64,000 nucleotides of DNA from Mesostigma viride (Eukaryota; Streptophyta; Mesostigmatophyceae; Mesostigmatales; Mesostigmataceae), in contig RPFO01000059.1 in NCBI GenBank assembly GCA_009746045.1, forward strand, positions 2,117,716 through 2,181,715. The letters run 5' to 3'. Positions 56,386 through 64,000 of this stretch are shown one piece after another. The notes below the pieces were generated by a model. The model saw only the letters and a list, made by a program, of their open reading frames with translations, made no database searches and was not told the DNA's origin. A program made the translations under genes and the position numbers. Within the stretch, counting starts at the first letter, position 1. Each line of letters starts with the position of its first letter.

Positions 56386-57385
56386 AGTAACTCTAGAGCC
56401 CTAGGATCTGGCTCTGAGTTCCCCATGTCCGTCCGCACGCCTTCCGCTAGCGTCCGCTCAGCCGCCGGCTATAATCCGGCGGTCCGATGCGGGCGACCGG
56501 TCTAAGGGCGGCGCCTAGGGCCGGTGCCACCTAGGCCCCAGTCCGGGGCCTTATCCGGGTCAGTACGGACGGCTAGCTTGTCCCACGGTTACGGCTAACC
56601 GGATAGGGTTTGCTGGCTAAGACATAAACCAGTGGTGGGCCAGCTCCGACAGCAGTTCTCTGTGTTCACCTTATCCCAAGCTCAACGAGTTAACGTTCTT
56701 AGCAAACGCAATGTGAAGGATATGGTTGCAATGCAGCAATGTGTGAATATGGTTGGAAACGGAGCTTTGTTAAAATTGGATAATGTTACAGCGCTCACAC
56801 ACTTGAGGCTTGTACACGCGCTTGCCAAGTCAAGGCACAACACGTGAGGCGGGCTCGCAAGAGATGCCCATTTGGCACTGGCCTATTGTTTATATACTTG
56901 TGCACTGTGCTTGCTAGTCCTGAGCAGCCTAGGAGGCCTGCTCAGTAATAACACCCCCGGTACAGTATTCACTACCTGTATACAGCGTCCAACTCCTATA
57001 CAGTAGGTCTGCCATACAGGCACAGTGACCACAGAGCACAGTCCACAGTGACTATTGCATCTGCACCTAGAAGTCCAGGACTAAGCCTGCGGTACCAACA
57101 GACCACAGGTTAAGGTTCCTATTTCCTGCGTACGACGTATTAATCCAATACCGTCGTAGGTACAGCACCTAATTCCTGTCAGCCCAGGAATTACTGTCGA
57201 CCCCATATGCCGTCGGCAAATATTCACGTCCGACTTAGAAGAACAGCCGGCTCGCGCTCGCGCGCGACCGGGAAGTCGGAACGCCATAACTTTCTTGATA
57301 CTTGTCGGAATGAACTCGTTCCGGTGCCGCTGGAATCGCAGAGAAATGCCGAATCAGGATCACGCCAATGCGCTTGGCGTTAACT
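56386..57385 (-). repeat. 3' LTR of element 3
   Basis: About 1.0 kb. On the minus strand it starts AGTTAACGCC directly after the polypurine tract and ends AGTTACT, ends similar in kind to element 1. A TATATAA box lies on the minus strand at about 56889-56895. The left border is set by comparison with ORF1 of copy 1. Confidence 0.6.
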
Positions 57386-58132
57386 CCAATCCTTTCTTTT
57401 CTTGAGCTGTAGCAGCTCACACAAGTCTACATACAAACACACACAATGGGTACTGGATATCCTCCCCGACTACAAGTCACAACCCGCTGGGCATGACAGT
57501 CAGCTTGGATTCCTTATTATATGTACATAGCACCCATACTGGCTCAGGAGCACAAACAAATTACAATGAGTCCCTATCCCTTCACGGGAGGCTCGTTGTG
57601 TTACCCATGTACAAGAGGTTGGCCAACTGTGGCAGCCCATAGGTGTTCAGCTAAGAACTTGAGAAGTATGTACAACCTTCAGGACCTTAGGCGAAACCCC
57701 ACAGATCACCCACAACAGCTCATCAGAAAACATTGCTGACCCCCAGACGGGAGTCGGCGCCGGTCTGCTGCCCCTTATCGAACCAGACACAACATCTACG
57801 CGAAGCACATGCAAAACACAAGCTCCCATACTCGTTCCAACCGTGGAAAATCAGGGGACCTGTCGCCACCTCACCAGCATGGTGGATGGGTCAGCCAGTC
57901 CGTGAAACTCCGCCTTAAGACGGCACCAGGGAATCGAACCCCGCCCACAAACCACAGATCTGGGGAAACCTCAGACTGAGATGAAAACCCCAGATAGACA
58001 TCTCTCCATCAGAGACAATGTCAGACATTCCCACACCAGAGACATGTCTCACCCCTCAAGGTGTGCTCAGGATTATGTACAATCAAGCTCCCAGCCTGAT
58101 ATCCAGAGACTTAAGCACCCAGCTCTCAGCTT

Positions 58133-58811
58133 TTAGACAGATAGACCGACTTGACAGTCAGCATTCATGAGCTTCCTCAGTACATTGTACTGGGCTGGGG
58201 CCTTGTGTGGCAGCTTTGTCAATGCATCAGCAGGGTTCTCCTCGCCAGGGATATGCTTCAAGTCAACCAAACTGGCCAACTCCTTCAGCAACAAATAATC
58301 CAGGTCCCGGCTTCTGGCCAGCTGCTTGTGAACAAACTGGACCATACCCATGCTGTCTGTTAGCAACAACGTCTCCATCTGCAAGGTCCAAGGGGTAACT
58401 GAAGCCAGCTCCAGCATTAACTCCTTTATGTACAGGCTGGACTGGATCCCCTCGCATATGGCCCTGCATTCTGCCACATCTGAACTGATACAGACCCTCT
58501 TCTGCAGTCTGCTGTACCAGCTGAACAAACTTGCCCTGCTCTGATAAAAAGCAAACAGAGCAGCAGATCTCCCCCTGACCTTGGTAACCTGGCGAGCATC
58601 CATGGAACTGTCAACAAAGATCTCCAAGGTGATAGGCTGGGCAAAGTCAATCCCAGACAAAATCAGATCAGGGGTACTCTCCACCAACCGGGCTATGACT
58701 CGAGGCTTCTCATCCTCAAGCACCTCATCAGGCATTCTGCTATGGACCATCAAAGACGGACCACAGATGCTGGCAAACCAGGCCCACATGCCTCTCAACT
58801 CAGGTCCTGCA
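58133..58811 (-). pseudogene. Pol fragment (end of reverse transcriptase, RNase H), element 3
   Basis: 221 codons homologous to the last 220 of element 1 Pol. The RNase H residues are kept (IFVDSSMDARQ, SDVAECRAI, LTDSMGMV, NPADALTKL). The frame is intact to the point where element 2 interrupts it. Confidence 0.85.
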
Positions 58812-59189
58812 AGTTAGTCTAAGTCTCCCGCCTGTAGCCTAAGTGGACACGTGCCAGCACCGCCGGCGCCCAATTGGGTACTGGGACGGTGCTGGACTAG
58901 AACAGTCGTGGCATGGACACGTGGCTGTACTCAGTATGTGATGAGCCGGTACCTCAGTACCGGGACTGTAGTTGTCATGTTAGGACTGACTAGATCAGGT
59001 TGTAACTGATAGGTTAGTCCGTCCAGGATCAGTAAGTTAGTTTAACTTACGCAAAGTCTGGCCAGCCATCGTTGACGGCTGGCCAGCAGTATATGTGCCA
59101 CATTATCCTAATGCCAAGGTGTCTCGTCGTTCACGCACACACACGCCATTTGGCAGTGCCCGAGCATTCCAGCTTTGTGTTGCATAACT
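58812..59189 (+). repeat. Probable 5' LTR of element 2
   Basis: Starts AGTTAGTCTAAG at the junction with element 3 and could end at TTGCATAACT, by analogy with AGT...ACT ends of elements 1 and 3. It contains AGTATATG near 59087. The other LTR is outside the window, so the right border is a guess. Confidence 0.45.
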
Positions 59190-59293
59190 TGCATTAAAAA
59201 CTCCAAAAACAATACACACGAAGACGACGAGCGTGCGAAACGTTCAGTTCGCAAAACACCCATTTCCATTTTTTTACCCATCTTTTGAACCAA

Positions 59294-60984
59294 TGGCTCC
59301 CAAGAACAACAAGGGAAAGGCCCTTATGGGCGCGACTTCCTCGGAGGAGGAGTCGCCGTCGGTGACGAGGTACCAGTCTTCGTCGTCCCCGATGTCCGAT
59401 GACTCGGGACGTCGGACTCGATCCTGGAGAGTATGCGCCAGGAGTACGAGAACCGGGATGCTCAGGATCCCATGCATCCTGAGGATGTGGCCATGGAGGC
59501 AGCGGACCCAACGTACCGTGACGTTGTGGAGAACGTCGTGGTGCGCGTGCCCCTGATGCGTAGGGTGCGGGGTCGACCCCGGTGGTGCGTCCGAGGGGAC
59601 CACCATATGCACCACGCGGTGCGGGGGCGGGGCCCGAGTCGGATGAGCAGGAGAGTGGGAGTCCGGCAGCGTGTCGGAAACCAGCTCGCTGGGTTTTTTG
59701 GACTGCAGCCATCGTCGGCTGACGAGGCGCGCAGTGCGCAGGTGGCAGCGGATGCTGCAATGGCGCAGAGCCTGCAGGAGCAGGAGTCCGCGGAAGAGCG
59801 GAGGTTGGCTGTGCGCGCACGTGAGCGCGCCAACAAATGGAGGATGCTGCTCAGGTCCGCGCGGCATTGATGAGGAGGTCAGCGTCGCCGAGGTCAGAGT
59901 CGCCGACCATGACGTGGTGAGGAGGGCGGACCTGGCGTGTTTCCAGCGCCTTCGACGGTCGGCAACGATCCCGAGGGAGATTGATGGGATGCTGCAGGAG
60001 TCGGAGTTTCTTTGACGGGTCCGTCGGCGTCCGAAGCGGACGACCTGGTGGAGATGACGCCGGCTATGCAGGCGCGAGAGAAGGAGGCGCAGAGGAGGCT
60101 CGCGGCCTTCAAGGCGGAACGGGAGAAGAAGCAGCGGAGGCGGAACGTGATCGCGCAGAGGAAGCTGCGTGAGCAGCAGGAGCGTGACAGGGCGGAGGCG
60201 CTCGCGGCCAGGATTCGGGTGAAGATGTCTCACACCAAGGTGAGGTGTGAGCGTCTCACCGCGACCTGAAGAGCTGGAAGTACCGGAAGGTCGCGGAGAT
60301 AGCACCTTTGCAGGGGCCGGCTCGCCGGGAGGCCGAGGAGGTACCGCAGGAAGCTGGCCGCCTGGGAGGAAAGCGTAGGTCGCCTGGAGAGGCGTATGCT
60401 GAAGCAGCGACGCCGTATGTCGAAGAACATCAAGAAGGCTGCTGTGAGGGGATGCATGGGGGAGGCGGTAAGAGCTGAATTTGGTTTGATGCCGGATGAA
60501 CGCATTTCTACGAGCAGCTTACCATTTTTTGTCGCAGCCAACGCATACCATCTCAAACCGAGATGGCACAGCGGCAAGGACCAGGGTGACGCACCGGGGC
60601 GAACCCGGTCCAGCGACCTTGTCGCACCGGGAGACATCCGGAGGCAACTCCAACTGGCCCAGCAGATGCTGGACGAGGGGCGGGAGCTCACCCCGGGCGA
60701 GCATGGCCGCCTAGCAGACACGGTGGCGAGGCTGGTGGCCTCGCTGAAGCCAACAAAACGAAGGGCACCGGGGAGGCGTGCCAGCCACAGCAAAAACGCA
60801 GGAGGGACGAGAGGGACGAGGGGGAGGATGACGGGAGAGGGGGGGCAACCAGGGCGGGGGTGGACACGGCACCCAGGAGTCTGCACCAACACGGCACGAG
60901 GGCGGGGAGCGGCAGCAGCAGCAGCAACAACAACAGCAGCAGCAGCAGCAGCCACAACCAGCAGGAACGACCACAACCTCCAAT
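59294..60984 (+). pseudogene. Leader coding region upstream of gag, element 2
   Basis: Starts MAPKNNKGKALMGATSSEEE at 59294 and continues in pieces in alternating frames: MRQEYENRDAQDPMHPEDV, GIDEEVSVAEVRVADHD, MTPAMQAREKEAQRRLAAF and MLKQRRRMSKNIKKAAVRG, ending in a Gly/Arg/Gln-rich stretch. It is mostly charged coiled coil with no recognised domain. It may be one extended Gag-like or accessory protein broken by indels. Confidence 0.45.
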
Positions 60985-62160
60985 ATGGCCTTGAACAGGC
61001 CCAGGTTTGATCCAAAAAAGAAAGAGGACAAGCTAGTGTTTCCGGGTTTGCCAGAGGGCCACACCCAGGACGAAGCTAGGGAGTGGTTGTTTAAGTTGTC
61101 ACATGCATATGCTAGCGACAATGTCCGTGATTGGTTTGCCTCTCTACGTGCGTCCACACCCATCCATCAATCTGCCAAGCCTATCCAGCAGTTGGTACAA
61201 TTGTACCAAAAGCGTGCCAGCAGCGGGGTAGACGTGGCAGAAAATGTGTTGTGGGCGCAGTTCATGGTTGATCTTAGGGCACTTGTTACCACGGGGGAGC
61301 ACTTAGAAGTGCTTAAGGGCTTCCAGTGGATAGAGGCCTATAAGGTCAATAAGCGTGACTATGTGAGTGACAACAAAAAATATGTCATGTACATAGAGGG
61401 AGATGAGGAGCTGAAGAAGCTCAATGCCAAGTACCTAGTACACCTATGGCTACAAAAGGCAGAACTGGACCCCACCACCCTGTCAGTAATCCTGGCAGGT
61501 CTAAAGGATAAGTGGGAGGACTTTAGGAAGGCAATGGCCTATGTGCAGCAATGCCTAGAGCCGTTTGCTGCTGCAGCCAAGGAGGAAAGGTGAAGCAGGT
61601 AAAGGGGGAGGAAGCCTCAGGTACGGGGCTCTCCAAGAAGCAGATGCAGTCGCTGGTAGCCCAGGTAAAGGCGGTAATGGGGGGGATAAAAACAAAAACA
61701 ACAAAAGTGGGGGAGGTGGAAACAAGGGGGGGGAAAGAACAATAACAATAAAAACAGAAAACAAAGTGGGGGAGCTAGCAAGCCAGGGGGTGCTAAGCCA
61801 GCAGGGGGGGACAAGAGGTTGCCTCATGACCCCACCAAGCATTGCACTAGGTGCCTTTGTAAGGGGCACCTAAAAGATGACTGCTGGAAAGGCAAACCCG
61901 ACTATGGTTCTGACGTTGATGTTTGTCCTGGATGCTGGAAAACACGTCACCCCATTGCAGCAGGAGCGCGCTGCACGGCACCCAGGCACAACAAGACACG
62001 CCAGGGCGCTACAACCGCGCGGGGGCGGCAGACCAGGGTGACACCTGTAAGCTACCCTCACCATTTTTCACAAATGGTTTCCTGTTACCTTCTGTCTGCC
62101 AAGTGTTGCCTGAGTGTGATGATGTGGATTGGGAAGTGGCATATGACATGACACTGTCAC
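60985..62160 (+). pseudogene. Gag of element 2 (capsid and zinc knuckle), frameshifted
   Basis: Capsid-like region MALNRPRFDPKKKEDKLVF to about 61593, then linker pieces in other frames through G- and A-runs, then CTRCLCKGHLKDDC (about 61843-61884), a CCHC knuckle, followed by a second CPGC motif. At least two frame changes separate capsid and knuckle. No protease follows before the integrase. Confidence 0.7.
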
Positions 62161-62169
62161 ACATGATGC

Positions 62170-64000
62170 GTGACCCACCATAGCTCCCTTAGTGCAGCAG
62201 CAGAAAAGGTAATCACGTATGGTGCTCTAGCAGAGCAACTGCACAAGGTTATGGGCCATGAGGCTGTGGCTGAAAGGCTAGCCAATAAAATACAAGGCCA
62301 TGATCTGGAACAGATGTGCAGGCACGTACGTAAGCACTGTGAGCAATGTCAGCTATATGCTCCTAAGCCCAGAAAATGGCATGTGGCCACACCACCACTG
62401 GCTAGAGGCAAACTGGTTGGGGATGTTATACACGTGGTGAAGGACACGGTATACTACCTAGTCATAAAGGATGCCTGGTCAAGGTTTGTGGTAGTGGAGC
62501 CCCTGCCTGGGATGGATAAAGAGCAGCTGCACAGAGCTTTACAGATAGCCTTGGCACGTTTTCACCCCATTGAAAAAGTAATGCTGGATCAGCAGTTTCT
62601 CTGCATCCAGGACAGGAATGACCTGCCCAAGATAGAAGTGTCTGGGGCTCAAGATCATGAACGTCAGGGGTTGGTAGAACGTACCATGAGAGCCATCAGG
62701 GATGTGATAAGAAAAATGCCATCCAGGTTGGCTGACTCTGGTAGCTATGCTGACAGGGCATCTTGGGCAGCAGGGGTGACTACCCAGCTAAACGCCAAAC
62801 CAATAATGTCCTCACCTTTTGGGGAAATCACCCCAACTGGCCTTCAGTCAGGCAGCTATGCTTCAGAGGTACACACTCACTACAACACACAAAGGCAGCA
62901 CTTAGCCAAGTTGCTGGCAAAGAAAGACAAAAATAATGCCAGGCCTGTGTTTGAAGTGGGGGACCATGTGTTGTTTTTCAGAGAGGGTGACAGAGGAAGA
63001 GCACACTCTGCCAGATGGCACGGTCCAGCTGTAGTCACCAAAATTCATGAAGAAGGGACTGCAGTCACTATACAACATGACAGAGAGCGTGTGGTCAGCA
63101 AGCATAGACTCAAGCTTTATTACCCACCACTGGCAGACGTGTCAGGGGTAGAATTCTTGGACATGGATTCAGAGCAGGAGTCTGGTGGATTGATCTCACC
63201 CAATGAATTGGCTAAGGACGTCATTGATGCAAGCACTAGTACCACAGTAGAAGCTCCTGTGTTCCTCAGTAGTGCAGCCCCACTACAACCCAATAGTCCA
63301 CCTGGGCAGGAGGACGGTGCACAGGGTGAGCAGCAGGTAGCACCTCCCTCACACCTGGAGGAGTCACAAAAAGAGCAGATCCTGTCGTTCCCAGGAAGTC
63401 ATTTGCTGAGATTCTTAAGGCCTTGCACAAGGCACACAACACTAAAGCAGTTGTGGCAACAGGTACAGCACAGGTCAATGCTGTAGGGGATGCAGGTCAA
63501 GATCCTAGTATTTTGGCTGTAGACACCCAAGCACAGGTGAGTATCATCAGTGCAGAAGCTGTATCTGGTCTGAAAATGAAGGCCTCACCATGGGCTAGAG
63601 TGTCAGATTTTTCAGGCAAAACCAAAATGCAGGTCAAAGGTCAGGTGAGCATTCAAATCTTGGGTATGCCCACTCCATTTCAGGTGGTTGAGGGTTACTC
63701 AGGGAATGCCCTGTTAGGGGAACCTTTTGTATCTTACCCTGGTGTTGTCATCTCAGCTGGGAGGTTGAGTGTGGCAGGGGTAGGACAGGTGCCTCTAGAT
63801 CATTTTAAAATCCCTTTGAGCCAGATTAGCACTGGGTTGGATGCTGCCATCAATGCAGTTAAGCCCAAGTACCTCCCAGGTCAGGAACCGTGTGTGGAGG
63901 ACCTCATACACTCTCAAAAGCTACACCCTTCAGCGTTTGGGCTTGGTAGATGGGATGTTGCATCCATGTCTCCCCTGTCCTATGATGATATTGTACGGGA
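62170..64000 (+). pseudogene. Pol of element 2: integrase, protease, start of reverse transcriptase
   Basis: Integrase zinc finger LHKVMGHE ... HCEQCQLYAPKP; core D in GDVIHV, D in VMLDQQF, E in GLVERTMRAIR; then an SH3-like tail (FEVGDHVLFFREGD ... ARWHGPAVV). That frame stops at 63484. The signal moves to the -1 frame from about 63380 (SFAEILKALHKAHN) with the protease box LAVDTQAQVSII and ALLGEPFVS, then the reverse transcriptase N-terminus at the window end. This repeats the order integrase-protease-reverse transcriptase of element 1 in a diverged copy. Confidence 0.8.

Larger units (their letters stand above)
56386..58811 (-). mobile_element. Copia-like LTR retrotransposon, element 3 (3' part)
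   Basis: Minus-oriented: 3' LTR 56386-57385, polypurine tract 57386-57405 (minus strand AAGAAAAGAAAGGATTGG), 3' UTR with the T-arm, and the end of pol. It is cut at about 58811 inside pol by element 2. Its 3' UTR and RNase H are recognisably related to element 1 but clearly diverged. Confidence 0.75.
58812..64000 (+). mobile_element. Copia-like LTR retrotransposon, element 2 (5' part, window-truncated)
   Basis: Inserted in element 3's pol. Probable 5' LTR 58812-59189, then a leader coding region, gag, integrase, protease and the start of reverse transcriptase (SPLSYDDIVR at the window end, matching SPLSYDQLVQ of element 1). Several frame changes sit at homopolymers, so the copy may be decayed. 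Same domain order as element 1. Confidence 0.8.

Noticed and set aside
55452-56438. A 328-residue protein starting inside the LTR of element 3
   Set aside because: Its first 15 or so codons are LTR sequence read by chance into the truncated ORF1p-like gene of copy 4.
63360-63400. Programmed -1 frameshift between integrase and protease in element 2
   Set aside because: No in-register slippery heptamer is seen, the same junction is continuous in element 1, and this copy has other frame breaks, so decay or read error is simpler.

Overview
The window is nuclear DNA of a eukaryote. Genes are interrupted by GT-AG introns, non-LTR and LTR retrotransposons are abundant, and there are long intronic minisatellites. 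A threonine deaminase with a long N-terminal extension of the organelle-targeting kind would fit a photosynthetic protist or alga, but nothing here fixes the lineage. All identifications come from reading motifs; no database was searched.

Layout. 1-2.6 kb: a retrotransposon copy carrying only an ORF1-type gene, next to a LINE remnant. 3.6-7.7 kb: two divergent housekeeping genes, threonine deaminase (minus) and a probable mitoribosomal mS23 (plus, one intron). 8.5-16.9 kb: fragments of several LINE families, including a dead reverse transcriptase. 17.3-32.7 kb (perhaps to 36.9 kb): one large minus-strand gene for a SAC3/GANP mRNA-export scaffold, reconstructed as nine phase-consistent exons plus three tentative upstream ones. 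Its introns carry minisatellites of 22, 27, 28, 46 and 49 bp, a GAA.TTC tract and a foldback element. 38.8-42.0 kb: two plus-strand genes, an 82-residue single-pass membrane protein and SNF5/SMARCB1, the latter with an intron almost half filled by a polypyrimidine tract.

42.7 kb to the end: a nest of retrotransposons resolved by target-site duplications. A minus-strand ORF1-only element is split by a plus-strand one (12-bp duplication), which is split by a minus-strand one (8 bp). That third copy holds a 773-bp TIR element (TA duplication) and a young 7.47-kb Copia-like LTR element (GGAGG duplication, near-identical LTRs). The outer element is also split by a second Copia-like element (minus), itself split by a third (plus) that runs off the window.

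The most novel signal is in the Copia-like elements. Two diverged copies share the order gag-integrase-protease-reverse transcriptase(-RNase H), with protease after integrase rather than before it. In the intact copy, Gag to Pol appears to need a -1 shift at G-GGG-GGC and then readthrough of UGA-CGG. Its reverse transcriptase has HGDD where YxDD is expected, its LTRs lack TG...CA ends, and the 3' UTR holds a tRNA-like T-arm.
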